Shown here: positions 38,466-47,583 of the stretch, in pieces
How the letters are laid out: each line of letters opens with the position of its first letter
Position numbering within the stretch: position 1 is the stretch's first letter
From: Synechococcus sp. A10-1-5-1
GTDB taxonomy: Bacteria > Cyanobacteriota > Cyanobacteriia > PCC-6307 > Cyanobiaceae
Direction of reading: 5' to 3'
Assembly: GCF_023115425.1 (NCBI RefSeq)
Contig: NZ_CP096032.1
Coordinates: forward strand, 1,736,001-1,800,000
Length of the DNA stretch: 64,000 nt
Notes under the pieces: generated by a model
Databases searched by the model: none
The model's input: the letters and a program-made list of their open reading frames with translations, nothing else
What the model was told of the DNA's origin: nothing
Program-made: the position numbers and the translations under genes

Positions 38466-39344
38466 GTGGTGCTCGCAGGAGTTCAAGAGCGCCTCGGCCC
38501 CTTGCAAGCGTGGCTGTTTCCCCAGCGCGTCTACCTCGAGCTGCAGGATCAGACGATCACCGCGATGGTCCTGAGCGGCCGGCGGCTGACCTGGCTGGAT
38601 CAACTGACCCTGCCGCCGGGGCTCTGCGCTGGGGGACGTCCCCTGAATGGACAAGCTCTGGCGGATCTGTTGGGCGACTGGCTGGTGGAGCGGGGCTACG
38701 CCGGGGCTCGCATCTGGGCTGTGCTGCCGGGAGCCGCCAGTGAGCTGCGTCTGCTCAAGAGCAGTGCTGCGTTGCCCGTGATGCCCAAGGAGCTCGAGGC
38801 CCTGCGGTTGCCCTGGCCCGCTGAGACGGCAGTCGATCTGCTTCGCGCTCCGTTGCCCTCCTGCCCGGGCAGCAGTGTCTCGGTGGCGGTGGAGGCGGCC
38901 CTGCTGGAGGACTGGATCGAGGTGTTTGCCGATGCGGGGTTGGGGCTGGATGCCCTGGAGGCCGCTCCGGTCTGTGCCCTGCGCGGCGTTGGGCTGCAGA
39001 GCGGCTGGCTGTTGGGACTGGAGCCCGAGCAGAGCTGGTTGCTGCGCCTGGAGCAAGGGTCTCCGACCTGGCAGTGGCGCTTGCCGCCCTGGGCTGAGCA
39101 TGAGGCGTTGCAGGCCGAGCTCGATCAATGCCTGAGCTACTGGCAAAGCCGTGCTCCGCGGCCGAGCGCGATCGCCGTGGTGGCCTCAGCGGCTGTGCCC
39201 GCGTCGGGTTTAGGGGCCCTGCGGGTGGAGCTCGAGTGGATGGATCCGTTGGCGGCCGGTGAGTTGGAGAACGGGTTGAGCCATCCCGTTGAGGTCCCGT
39301 TGGGGCTGATCTGGGGGCTGGCGGCGGCCGAGGTGCAGCCATGA
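38466..39344 (+). CDS. pilM: PilM-like type IV pilus assembly protein (divergent)
   Basis: It is the first gene of a pilM-pilN-pilO-pilQ cluster and is probably the cytoplasmic actin-like protein that binds the PilN tail. It is 292 residues from a GTG (a second GTG follows). Similarity to PilM is weak: the order of strands (VYLELQDQTITAMVLSGRRLTW) fits the family, but I see no clear phosphate-1 or adenosine motif, so nucleotide binding may be reduced or lost. The identity rests mainly on position. ATGA overlap couples it to pilN. A small GCTTGC/GCAAGC hairpin lies in the gap after pyrD. Confidence 0.65.
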   Translation: MVLAGVQERLGPLQAWLFPQRVYLELQDQTITAMVLSGRRLTWLDQLTLPPGLCAGGRPLNGQALADLLGDWLVERGYAGARIWAVLPGAASELRLLKSSAALPVMPKELEALRLPWPAETAVDLLRAPLPSCPGSSVSVAVEAALLEDWIEVFADAGLGLDALEAAPVCALRGVGLQSGWLLGLEPEQSWLLRLEQGSPTWQWRLPPWAEHEALQAELDQCLSYWQSRAPRPSAIAVVASAAVPASGLGALRVELEWMDPLAAGELENGLSHPVEVPLGLIWGLAAAEVQP

Positions 39345-40024
39345 GCGCTCGCCTTGGCCCCCTGGATCTGCTGCAGGAGCGCCGGCGGGCCAGCGGTGCG
39401 CTGGAGCCCGGTGGGCCGATGGTCCCGGCTCGGGGTTTGTTGTTGCAGGGCGCGGCCGTGGGCGCGGGCGTCTTGGCGTTGATGCTGCTGGTGCTGGCTG
39501 CCGTCAGCTGGCGTCAGCAGCAGGTGAGCGCGGCGTTGGCGCAACTCTCCGGAGTCAAGGTCCAGGTGCAGGCCTTGGAGACCCGGGTCGGCCGGGTGCG
39601 GCGGGCCAAGGCCCAGCTGCAACGCAGCAGCGAGGGGTTGGCCAAGGGCCTGGTGGGGGTCTCCTCGGGGTCGGCCCTGGTGACTCAGCTCTCGGCGGCG
39701 ACCCCGGCGGGCGTGCAACTCACGGAGGTCCGCTCCCAGAGCAACGGCTTGGTGCTGAAGGGGGTTGCCGTTGATCCCCAGGCCTTTCGCCGGGTCAATG
39801 GGCTGAGCCTGCTGCTGTCGCAGTCACCGCTGTTTGATCCCGAGTCTGTTCAGGTGGTGAAGGTGCAGCGCGATGGCGCCGGCGAGGGGCCGGTGGAGTG
39901 GGAGCTCTCCGCGCGCTTCACGTCGCTGACTCCTGCTCAACAGTTGGCCGTGCTCCAGGCCCTGCAGTCCGATGGCTTGGTGAAGCGGCTGCAACTGCTG
40001 CAGTCCAAGGGGGTGTTGCCGTGA
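39341..40024 (+). CDS. pilN: PilN-like type IV pilus assembly protein
   Basis: This 227-residue protein has one membrane helix near the N-terminus (about residues 30-55, LLLQGAAVGAGVLALMLLVLAAVSW), then a coiled coil and a periplasmic ferredoxin-like domain (TPAGVQLTEVRSQSNGLVLKGVAVDPQAF). In pili of this type PilN and PilO form the inner-membrane alignment complex between motor and secretin. It overlaps pilM and pilO by four bases each (ATGA and GTGA). The short cytoplasmic tail LDLLQERRRA is where PilM would bind. Confidence 0.85.
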   Translation: MSARLGPLDLLQERRRASGALEPGGPMVPARGLLLQGAAVGAGVLALMLLVLAAVSWRQQQVSAALAQLSGVKVQVQALETRVGRVRRAKAQLQRSSEGLAKGLVGVSSGSALVTQLSAATPAGVQLTEVRSQSNGLVLKGVAVDPQAFRRVNGLSLLLSQSPLFDPESVQVVKVQRDGAGEGPVEWELSARFTSLTPAQQLAVLQALQSDGLVKRLQLLQSKGVLP

Positions 40025-40683
40025 ACCTGCAGCTCCGGCGGGAACAGGTCTTGCTGGGGGCACCCGTTCTGCTGGGTGTGCTGCTCGCTGCCGGACTGGG
40101 TGGCGTGGCGGTCTTGCCCCGTTGGCAGCAGTTGCAGGCGGATCAGCAGGAACTGCTTGTGCTCGAGGAGCAGCGGGAGCGTTTGCCCTTGTTGCGCCGT
40201 CAGCTCGACAGCCTGGAGCAGCAGCGGCAGCAGGCCGACCGCAGGAATGCCGAGATCTTGGGGCTGATTGCGGGCAGTGGGGAGCTCGCGACCTTCTTGG
40301 CCCAGCTCAGTGAACAGGCAGCCCAGACGGGCGTGCTGCTGGATGGCTACGAACCGGTGCAAGCTCTCGCGCCACCCGTCAGCCGAGGCAAGAGCAAAAA
40401 GGCGGAAGATCAAACGCCTAGCGATCCTCTCCTTGCCCCAGGTTTGAAGAAGACTTCGGTGCTGTTGACCGCCCGCGGTAGCGGGCCGCAGCTGTTGGAC
40501 TTCCTGCGGCGTTTGGAGCGCTTGAGCCTCCTGGTGGTCCAGAGCGATCTCTCGCTCAAAGGCGGGAGCAGCAGCAAGGACAAAGACGGTCGGGTGGTCC
40601 TTGAGCCCACCGAACTGCGGCTGAATTTGGGCCTCTATGCGAGAGATCACAGCCCAAGTCAGAAGCCTGGAAAGCCCGGCTGA
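40021..40683 (+). CDS. pilO: PilO-like type IV pilus assembly protein
   Basis: This is the partner of PilN. It is 220 residues from the GTG at 40021. There is one N-terminal membrane helix (about 11-32), a coiled coil (about 35-78) and a periplasmic domain with a Lys/Ser-rich linker (about 120-140) that looks flexible. A longer frame from 39898 lies within pilN and is not real. 36 bases separate it from pilQ. Confidence 0.85.
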   Translation: MNLQLRREQVLLGAPVLLGVLLAAGLGGVAVLPRWQQLQADQQELLVLEEQRERLPLLRRQLDSLEQQRQQADRRNAEILGLIAGSGELATFLAQLSEQAAQTGVLLDGYEPVQALAPPVSRGKSKKAEDQTPSDPLLAPGLKKTSVLLTARGSGPQLLDFLRRLERLSLLVVQSDLSLKGGSSSKDKDGRVVLEPTELRLNLGLYARDHSPSQKPGKPG

Positions 40684-40719
40684 GCATCGATACCATCCGC
40701 CCAACTGGCAAAGGGCAGC

Positions 40720-42957
40720 GTGGGTTGGCGGCGCACTGGGATCTCGGCCCTGATGGCTGCTGCTTCGATGACGGCCCCTGCGCTGGCGCTGCCGCAATCC
40801 ACGTCGTCTGCTCCGTTGCCGTCCGTCGCCCAGCGCGGCGGTGCCCTGCTGCTGCAGTTACGCCGGGGCGCCAACAGCGTGGATGTGGTGGTGGAAGGGA
40901 CCGGTGCAGCTCCGGTGCTTCGGCAGCGCCAAACCGCCTCCGGTTGGCAGGGGCAATTGCAGCTCAATCAATCCGCCTCCTTGAAGGTCGGCCCGCAAAC
41001 GCTGACCCTGCCTGAGGCAGGCCTGAAGCGGGTGAGCATCACAGGCAGTGGCCAGATGTTTCAGCTGGAGGTGGTCCCGATGCCGGGTGCGCCGGCCTCC
41101 AAGCCGGTGGTGAGCGCTGATGGTCGCAACCTGATCCTGAGCTTCAGCGCCCCAAGCGAGTTGGTCTCGAAGACCGCGACCTTCAACCTCAATCAGCCGG
41201 GTTCGGTGCCCCAGCCGCGCTATGCCCCGCCCCTGCAACCGCGGGCGGTGGCCCCGCCACTGGGAGACATGGCGGTGGGGACGATGGTGCTGCGCAACCG
41301 CAGTTACCTGAATCTCAGTGGGCCGCCGGTGACGATGACCCTGCGGAATGCGCCAGCCAAAGATGCCCTGATGGCCCTGAGCCAAATGGGTGGCTATGGC
41401 TTCGTCTACGTCGACGATGAGGAGCGCTCAGGTGCGGCGGCCGCCTCAGCCCAAGCTCGCTCCGGTCCCACGGTGTCTCTGTCCTTCCGCGGAGAGACCT
41501 ACAGCAAGGCCTTGAATTCGGTGCTGTTGGCCTCTGGTCTTCAGGGACGGATGGAGGGGAATCTGCTGTTGGCCGGCCCATCGGTGATGGGCAAGACCTT
41601 CGGCGCCCAGATGTCCAAGGTCTATCGCCTCAACCAGGCCTCGGCCGAATCGGCCGCCAAGTACCTGGCCAGCCTGGGGGCGCGCATCACCCAGGTCACC
41701 ACAATCACCAACGCCGTGACCTCTGGGCAGCCGGTCGCCAATCAGGTTGCGGGTGGCGAGCAAACGCAGCAAACCAAGCGAGAAACGATTACCACCACGG
41801 AGACCTACGGCGCGTCCGCCGGCCCCTTGCGTGGCTTGATCGGTACGACCGATTCACGCCTGCGCACGATCACGTTGGTGGGTGATTCTCAGATGGTCTC
41901 TGTGGCTGAGAACTACCTCAGGCAGATTGATCTGCGTCAGCGGCAGGTGGCTCTATCGGTGAAGATTCTGGATGTCACGTTGAACAATGACGCCAGCCTT
42001 TCGAACTCCTTTGCCTTCCGATCGGGCAGCAACTTTGTGGTCAGTGATCGGGGTGAATTCCTCGGAGCCTTCGGCGGTTTGCTGCCGCCTCAAGGGGATC
42101 AATTCAGCACGATTGCGGGTGGGGCTGCAAGCGCGAAGGCAGAAGTGGTTACCGCAGCAGGACGGGAAGCCAGGGTTGCTCAGGAGACTATCAATGCAAA
42201 TAGCCCCGCTCCCGTAAATCCTGGAGTTGCTTACCCCACTGGTGGCGGGAATAGCTCTAATTACTTTGATTTTGTGCGGGGACTGATTGAGTCGAACACG
42301 ACCAAGGTTCTGGCTTCGCCAACGCTGATCATTAACGAAAATTCCGAACCAATCGCTTCCGGTGCGGCTGTCTCGGTAGGTGGTTCGGGCTCTGCTGCGC
42401 TCAATACGGCATCCATCGGCCGCCCCTATGCCAACGAATCCTTTGTGACCGTCGGTGCCCAGGAGATCGTCAGTTACACCGTCCAGGCCGGACAGAACGG
42501 AGCGCCGAACAGCTGTCAGCCTGAATTTGGAACCGCAGGCCTGACCTTCGGTGCGCGCGTGTCCCGCATCGACGACAACGGTTTCGTCACCTTCTCGATG
42601 TCACCGGAGATCTCAGCGGTGATCGCAACGGACCAGCTCATTGCAGGCTGCGGCACGGTGAACACCCTGACGACCCGTCGCCTCGATACCGGTGAGGTGC
42701 GCGTGCGCGATGGCCAGACCTTGATCCTGACGGGCGTGATTTCGGATTCCGACCAAGCCGTGGTGCGCAAATGGCCCATCCTTGGAGACATTCCGTTCGT
42801 TGGTCAGTTCTTCCGGAATTCCATCAACCAGCGTGAGAAACGCGAGCTGGTGATCCTGGTTTCGCCGCGCATCATTCGTGACGACAACGGCGGCAACTTC
42901 GGCTACGGCTACCAAGCCGCGACGCCGGAAGCTCGTCAGTTGGTTTCGCCTTACTAA
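40720..42957 (+). CDS. pilQ: Type IV pilus secretin PilQ
   Basis: This is the outer-membrane channel for pili; in cyanobacteria these serve motility, attachment and DNA uptake. It is 745 residues from a GTG. Signal-like N-terminus, AMIN-type domain (about 45-150), STN/N0 region (about 195-290, with VTMTLRNAPAKDALMALSQ), an N1 domain (about 300-410) and the secretin domain to the end, with VLASPTLIINENSEPIASG and VRKWPILGDIPFVGQFFR as the family signatures. A stretch near residues 465-520 is less GC-rich and uses rarer codons. It shares its stop (CTAA) with the convergent next gene. Confidence 0.94.
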   Translation: MGWRRTGISALMAAASMTAPALALPQSTSSAPLPSVAQRGGALLLQLRRGANSVDVVVEGTGAAPVLRQRQTASGWQGQLQLNQSASLKVGPQTLTLPEAGLKRVSITGSGQMFQLEVVPMPGAPASKPVVSADGRNLILSFSAPSELVSKTATFNLNQPGSVPQPRYAPPLQPRAVAPPLGDMAVGTMVLRNRSYLNLSGPPVTMTLRNAPAKDALMALSQMGGYGFVYVDDEERSGAAAASAQARSGPTVSLSFRGETYSKALNSVLLASGLQGRMEGNLLLAGPSVMGKTFGAQMSKVYRLNQASAESAAKYLASLGARITQVTTITNAVTSGQPVANQVAGGEQTQQTKRETITTTETYGASAGPLRGLIGTTDSRLRTITLVGDSQMVSVAENYLRQIDLRQRQVALSVKILDVTLNNDASLSNSFAFRSGSNFVVSDRGEFLGAFGGLLPPQGDQFSTIAGGAASAKAEVVTAAGREARVAQETINANSPAPVNPGVAYPTGGGNSSNYFDFVRGLIESNTTKVLASPTLIINENSEPIASGAAVSVGGSGSAALNTASIGRPYANESFVTVGAQEIVSYTVQAGQNGAPNSCQPEFGTAGLTFGARVSRIDDNGFVTFSMSPEISAVIATDQLIAGCGTVNTLTTRRLDTGEVRVRDGQTLILTGVISDSDQAVVRKWPILGDIPFVGQFFRNSINQREKRELVILVSPRIIRDDNGGNFGYGYQAATPEARQLVSPY

Positions 42958-43748
42958 ATCGAGCCCGGTAGAGCGACCTTGGCGGCAATCGGGGCCACCA
43001 TCTTGAAGGCGGCCATGAGCCCGCCCAGCAGGGCGCTGCCCATGCCGTTGCCGGACTTGGCTTTCTTGCTGGGCTTCAGCAGGGTGACTGCCGCCTCTTC
43101 CAGGGATTTGGCCTGCTGCAGCGCACCGAGCTCGCTGTAGAGCCGGCCGGCGTAGCGCAGGTCCTGGGCGGCCAGGCTGAACTGTCCCTGCTCGGCGCGG
43201 CTGACCCCCCGGGCCATCCAGCTGACCGCGGCGTTGGGGAGCCGTTCAATCGCCCGGCTGAAGAACTGCTCGGCCTCCGGGAAGCGCCCCGCTTCCGCGG
43301 CCTGCACGCCGGCGTTGTGGAGGGCCGCATAACTGTGGACAGAGGCGCTGACACCCCGGGCCCCTTGCCAATGGCTGCCCTCGAGGGCGCCGGGATCGAG
43401 TTGCGCGCCGGAGAGGTCGCTATCGCGTAGATCGGTGCCCTCCAGTTGCGATCCCCGCAGATCGGCTCCCCGCAGGGAGGCACCCGCCAGGCTGGTAAAG
43501 CGCAGGTTGCTCTCGCGCAGGTCGGCCCCATCGAGCCTTGCGCCGCTCAGGTTGGCCCGCTCCAGTTGGGCGCCCTGCAGACGTGCATCGCGCAGATCGG
43601 CATGGACCAGATCGGCGTCCTGCAACATGCAGCGCTCACAGGCTCGCTGATCCAGGGTGCGCATCAGGGCCTGATCGTCGGCGGCCCAGGCTGCTCCAGT
43701 CCCCAGCAGGACAACCAAGCTGGCGAGAGAGGGGCGCAGGCGAGCCAT
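42954..43748 (-). CDS. Exported pentapeptide-repeat protein with TPR-like C-terminus
   Basis: This 264-residue protein has a signal peptide (MARLRPSLASLVVLLGTGAAWA) and then about 15 pentapeptide repeats of the A(D/N)Lxx type (residues 45-120, for example LSGARLDGADLRESNL), which fold as a right-handed beta-helix. Two adjacent cysteines (ACERC) lie just before. A helical repeat region (about 140-215, AALHNAGVQAAEAGRFPEAEQFF) resembles tetratricopeptide repeats, and a hydrophobic C-terminus (about 240-262) may associate with membrane. The function is unknown. It converges on pilQ with four shared bases. Confidence 0.85.
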   Translation of the reverse strand: MARLRPSLASLVVLLGTGAAWAADDQALMRTLDQRACERCMLQDADLVHADLRDARLQGAQLERANLSGARLDGADLRESNLRFTSLAGASLRGADLRGSQLEGTDLRDSDLSGAQLDPGALEGSHWQGARGVSASVHSYAALHNAGVQAAEAGRFPEAEQFFSRAIERLPNAAVSWMARGVSRAEQGQFSLAAQDLRYAGRLYSELGALQQAKSLEEAAVTLLKPSKKAKSGNGMGSALLGGLMAAFKMVAPIAAKVALPGSI

Positions 43749-43815
43749 GGGCTTGTGCGGCCGAACTGGCGCCGTTCTAACGGTCTTGGCTCCCCCCGTC
43801 GATCAGGCTGGTGGG

Positions 43816-44883
43816 ATGGAAGCCCACGGCGGCAATCTGGAAGCCACGGCTCGGCGCTTGGGGTGCCGGCCCGATCAGATTCTTGATGCCAGTGCCTCCC
43901 TGGCCCCCTTTGCCCTGCCGCGGGCGGCACGCCGTGCCCTGCGCCAGGCAGACCTGCGGGCCTATCCCGACCGCAGCCATTGGCGCCTGCGCCAGCAGAT
44001 CGCGCGTTTGCATCAGCTGGACCCCGAGTCGGTGCTCCCCGGCAACGGCGCGGCGGAACTCTTCACCTGGGCGGCCCGTGATGCGGCCAGCAGCGGCGTG
44101 TCCCTGCTGCCCCAACCCGGCTTTGCCGACTACCAGCGCAGCCTGCAGTGCTGGGGTGGCCAGCAGCGTTCCCTGCCGCTGCCACTGGAGTGGTCTGAGC
44201 CTTTCCCTCACCCATTCCCCGGCGCCTCTGGCGCTGAGGTGCTCTGGATCACCAATCCCCACAACCCCACCGGGCAGCTCTGGAGCCGGGAGTCCCTGGC
44301 ACCGCTCTTGGCTCGCCATCGCCTGGTGATCTGTGATGAAGCCTTTTTGCCGCTGGTGCCAGGCGGTGAGCAGCAATCCTTGATTCCGCTGGTGGGCCAG
44401 CACCCCAACCTGGTGGTGATCCGCAGCCTGACCAAGCTCTACGGAATTGCTGGGGTGCGGCTCGGCTACGCCGTCGCCCAGCCCGAGCGGCTGCAGCGCT
44501 GGGCCCAGTGGCGGGATCCCTGGCCGATCAACGCCTGGGCTGGGGCCCTGGCGAATGCCTTGCTGAGCGATCCGCGCGATTACGAGCGCTGGTGCGCCCG
44601 CGTGCAGCGCTGGGTGGCCCAGGAGGGTCAGTGGCTGCAGCAGCGATTGAGGGCGTTGCCGGGCATTCGCCCCTACCCCTCCTCCGTGAATTACCTCCTG
44701 CTGCGAGCCGATCAGGGCTCCTTGCAACCGCTGCGGGAGGCATTGGAGCAGCGTCATCGCATCCTCCTGCGCGATTGCCGCTCCTTTACGGGACTCGGCG
44801 AGGCCTGGTTACGGCTTGGCCTGCAGGATCGCTCCGGCAATAGGCGCTTGCTGCGGGCCCTAGGCGCTGAGCTCCTGCAGTAA
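43816..44883 (+). CDS. cobD: L-threonine-O-3-phosphate decarboxylase-like aminotransferase (cobalamin synthesis)
   Basis: This is a PLP fold-type I enzyme of the HisC-related group, 355 residues from the ATG at 43816. The N-terminus [16 protein letters not shown] is typical for the CobD/CobC branch that makes (R)-1-amino-2-propanol phosphate for the cobalamin side chain. [13 protein letters not shown] is the PLP-pocket motif and the Schiff-base lysine is in [17 protein letters not shown]. HisC itself lies at 62702, which supports a separate role here. It converges on murG with a 24-base overlap. Confidence 0.85.
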   Translation: MEAHGGNLEATARRLGCRPDQILDASASLAPFALPRAARRALRQADLRAYPDRSHWRLRQQIARLHQLDPESVLPGNGAAELFTWAARDAASSGVSLLPQPGFADYQRSLQCWGGQQRSLPLPLEWSEPFPHPFPGASGAEVLWITNPHNPTGQLWSRESLAPLLARHRLVICDEAFLPLVPGGEQQSLIPLVGQHPNLVVIRSLTKLYGIAGVRLGYAVAQPERLQRWAQWRDPWPINAWAGALANALLSDPRDYERWCARVQRWVAQEGQWLQQRLRALPGIRPYPSSVNYLLLRADQGSLQPLREALEQRHRILLRDCRSFTGLGEAWLRLGLQDRSGNRRLLRALGAELLQ

Positions 44884-45942
44884 CCCAGCGATCAGTACTT
44901 CGGCGTCGCGCACAGCCAGGCGCTCCATGCCGCGGTGCAACTGCAGCAGCGGATCAATGACGGGATCGCAGCCCCGCAGCCGCGGACCCAGCAGGCGCCA
45001 GATGGTTTGCGCTAGGGCTGGATGCTCGGGGGGGTGTTGCCAGACGATCACGGCAGCACAGACGGCCGCGGCGGCACCGGCGTTGGCGTCTTGGTGTTTG
45101 TCCGCGGCTTGGGGGTAGGGGACCAGAATCGTTGGGCTCCCGCAGACCGCTAATTCGCTCAAGCTGCCGGCGCCGGCGCGGCTGATCACCAGATCGGCGT
45201 GTTGCAGCAACCCGGCCACCTCATCGCTGAAGGGACGTTCGGCGTAGAGGGGATGTTGGAGCGCTCCGCTCTCGGGGTCGTTGTTCCCGCTGAGATGCAC
45301 CACCCGGCAGCCCAGCTCCAACAGCTTGGGTAGAAGGGGCCGGACCATGCGGTTGAGCCCCACGGCTCCCTGGCTGCCGCCCATGACCAGCAGCAGTGGA
45401 CCGGATCCCTGGGGAACCCAACCGGGGAGGGGCGCTGGTTGCAGGAACGCGCGCCGGACCGGGGTACCCGTCACCCGCGGATGGCAACCCTGCAGGCGCT
45501 CCGCCGCTTGCGGCAGTCCGACGGCGACTTGGCTGCAGAACCGTCCGAACAGGCGCGTCACTTTCCCGGGGACGCCATTGGATTCATGCAGCACCACCGG
45601 CACCCCGCACCAGCGGGCCGCGAGGATCGCCGGGGCAGCGATGTAGCCGCCGGTGCTGAAGACCAGACGGATGCGCTCCCGGCGGATCAGACGCCGAACA
45701 GCAACGGTGGCGCCCAGCAGGCGCAGCAGGTTGTAGAGCTTGCGCAGACCTCGGCCCTGCAAGCCGCCGGCTTCGACGGTGTGTAGGGGGATGGTGCTTG
45801 GCACCAGATCCGTCTCCAGTCGATCGGGGACCCCCAGCCACTGGATTTCCCAATCGGAGGGCAGCGCCTGGGCGACGGCGAGGGCTGGAAAGAGATGCCC
45901 GCCGGTGCCGCTGGCAGCGATCAACAGGCGTGACATGGGCAT
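44860..45942 (-). CDS. murG: UDP-N-acetylglucosamine transferase MurG (lipid II synthase)
   Basis: It adds GlcNAc to lipid I at the inner face of the membrane, the last cytoplasmic step of peptidoglycan synthesis. It is a GT-B fold glycosyltransferase of 360 residues (or 358 from the second ATG at 45936). The N-terminal [15 protein letters not shown] loop, [12 protein letters not shown] and [17 protein letters not shown] are typical, as are the C-terminal [13 protein letters not shown] and [20 protein letters not shown]. Its 3' end overlaps cobD on the other strand. It diverges from an exported protein. Confidence 0.96.
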   Translation of the reverse strand: MPMSRLLIAASGTGGHLFPALAVAQALPSDWEIQWLGVPDRLETDLVPSTIPLHTVEAGGLQGRGLRKLYNLLRLLGATVAVRRLIRRERIRLVFSTGGYIAAPAILAARWCGVPVVLHESNGVPGKVTRLFGRFCSQVAVGLPQAAERLQGCHPRVTGTPVRRAFLQPAPLPGWVPQGSGPLLLVMGGSQGAVGLNRMVRPLLPKLLELGCRVVHLSGNNDPESGALQHPLYAERPFSDEVAGLLQHADLVISRAGAGSLSELAVCGSPTILVPYPQAADKHQDANAGAAAAVCAAVIVWQHPPEHPALAQTIWRLLGPRLRGCDPVIDPLLQLHRGMERLAVRDAEVLIAGLLQELSA

Positions 45943-45989
45943 CGCTGATGAGCGCGCCTAACTTAAGGGCACCTCCTGGTTGAGCCCCC

Positions 45990-46724
45990 GTGCAGTTGCG
46001 CTCCCTCCTGACTGCCGCCATTGCTCTGACCGGGTTGGCCATGGGCTCTCCCCTGCGGGCGGCCCCGAGTCTTCAGGCGTTGCAGGAGGCCCTCAACAAC
46101 GGCTCTTCTTCGGAGATCACCGCTTTGATGGAGGCCGGGAATGGCCTCGACCCCGAGCTGATCTTGCAGCGCCGCAACTTCCTGCGGGCCCAGTTCCCGG
46201 ATGCCAGCTGGCAGGTGAGCCCTGGCGTGTCCCTGAAGGATGGACGGCCCACCACCCTCGTTACGGTCGCAGGAAGCCGCGACCAGGGACCCTACAAATT
46301 CCGCTTTGAAGCCACCCAGAAGTTGGTCCTGGGATCCAGTGGCGAGCGCTTCAACAGTCAGGACGTGATCGAGTCCAATTCGGTTCTGCGCAGCGGTGAT
46401 CCCAATTTGAAGGTCAGCTTGCTGATCCCTGATGCCGTGTTGACCGGTCAGCGCTACGACCTCGACGTGATCTTTGACGACCCCCTCAACGGTGCGGTGG
46501 TGGCCGGTGCGATCAAGCCCGTCACCGTCAGTGAGTTGCTGCGTTTGCAGGCTCCCGACCTGCAGCTCGAAGCCCTCGGTGGTGGTGGCCTGTTCAAGAC
46601 TGTTCAGGCTCCCTTCCAGCCCGGCAGTCAGACCTGGGCGGTGCTGTTGGTGCACCCCAAGGGCATCGTTGCGGCGTCCAAGCAGGTTCGGGTGGTGGCG
46701 AAGCGATCCGACCTCACGCTTTGA
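45990..46724 (+). CDS. Exported conserved hypothetical protein
   Basis: This 244-residue protein starts at a GTG with a signal peptide (VQLRSLLTAAIALTGLAMGS, cleavage near LRA-APS). The mature part is mixed alpha/beta with stretches such as PYKFRFEATQKLVLG and LIPDAVLTGQRYDLDVIFDDPLNGAVVAGAIKP, suggesting an immunoglobulin-like or beta-sandwich second half. I recall similar proteins in picocyanobacteria without known function. It converges with the dehydrogenase gene by an 11-base overlap (46714-46724). Confidence 0.8.
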   Translation: MQLRSLLTAAIALTGLAMGSPLRAAPSLQALQEALNNGSSSEITALMEAGNGLDPELILQRRNFLRAQFPDASWQVSPGVSLKDGRPTTLVTVAGSRDQGPYKFRFEATQKLVLGSSGERFNSQDVIESNSVLRSGDPNLKVSLLIPDAVLTGQRYDLDVIFDDPLNGAVVAGAIKPVTVSELLRLQAPDLQLEALGGGGLFKTVQAPFQPGSQTWAVLLVHPKGIVAASKQVRVVAKRSDLTL

Positions 46725-47583
46725 ACCAGCGGGCCAGCACTGAGACATCCAGCTCGCCGCAGCCCTGATCGATCAGGGCGTCTTCGATGGCGGCCACCTG
46801 CTCGCAGATCGGAAGGCCCAACTGGGCCTCGGCCGCGGCGCTCAGGGCGATGCCGAGGTCCTTGCGGTGCAAGGCCAACTTGAACCCCAACGGATAGGAG
46901 TCATTGATCATCTGTTGGCTCCTGTTCTCCAGGGCCCAGGAGCCAGCGGCACCCCCTTTCAGCGCGTCCACCAGTGGCTCAGGGGGTAGGCCGAGGCGAT
47001 CGGCGAGGGCCAGGGCTTCGGCCACGGCGGCATAGCTCCCGGCCACCAGCACCTGATTGACCGCTTTGGCCTGTTGCCCCGCTCCGACGGGGCCGAAATG
47101 GTGCAGGCTCCCGCCGATCACCTCCAGGAGCGGCCGGGCCCGCTCGAGTGAAGCCACGTCAGCTCCGATTAAGACCCGCAGGGTTCCCGCCCTGGCCCCT
47201 TCGGTGCCGCCGGTGACGGGGGCATCGACGTAGCTCACCCCATGGCTCTTCAGCTCCTGGGCCAGCCGTTGGCTGGTGCTGGGGCTGATGGTGGAGCAGT
47301 CGATCACCAGGGCGCCAGGCCGCAGGCCGGCTTTGGTGAGCTCCAGCACTTCGTCGACCGCTTGGTCATCACTCAGGCAGAGCAGCACCAGCGGCGAGGC
47401 TGCCGCCGCCTCAGCCGCCGTCCTCGCCCGTTGGGCGCCCGCCGCTGCAAGGGCATTGGCAGGTTCGGGACTGCGATTGAAGACGGTCACGCGCCAGCCG
47501 GCCTCCAGCAGGTTGCGGGCCATGGGGGCCCCCAGCGCCCCAAGGCCAATGCAGCTCACTGCGTCTGCCTGATCACTGGCCAT
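46714..47583 (-). CDS. 3-hydroxyisobutyrate dehydrogenase family NAD(P)-dependent oxidoreductase
   Basis: It belongs to the beta-hydroxyacid dehydrogenase group (HIBADH, tartronate semialdehyde reductase, glyoxylate/succinic semialdehyde reductase). It is 289 residues from the ATG at 47583. The Rossmann fold has SCIGLGALGAPMARNLLEAG, substrate-binding VDAPVTGGTEGARAGTLRV, and the catalytic lysine is in GAGQQAKAVNQVL. The substrate cannot be told; a glyoxylate or succinic semialdehyde role is plausible for cyanobacteria. The frame runs upstream to 48003, but that part is antisense-frame sequence of the EF-hand gene. Confidence 0.9.
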   Translation of the reverse strand: MASDQADAVSCIGLGALGAPMARNLLEAGWRVTVFNRSPEPANALAAAGAQRARTAAEAAAASPLVLLCLSDDQAVDEVLELTKAGLRPGALVIDCSTISPSTSQRLAQELKSHGVSYVDAPVTGGTEGARAGTLRVLIGADVASLERARPLLEVIGGSLHHFGPVGAGQQAKAVNQVLVAGSYAAVAEALALADRLGLPPEPLVDALKGGAAGSWALENRSQQMINDSYPLGFKLALHRKDLGIALSAAAEAQLGLPICEQVAAIEDALIDQGCGELDVSVLARWFKA

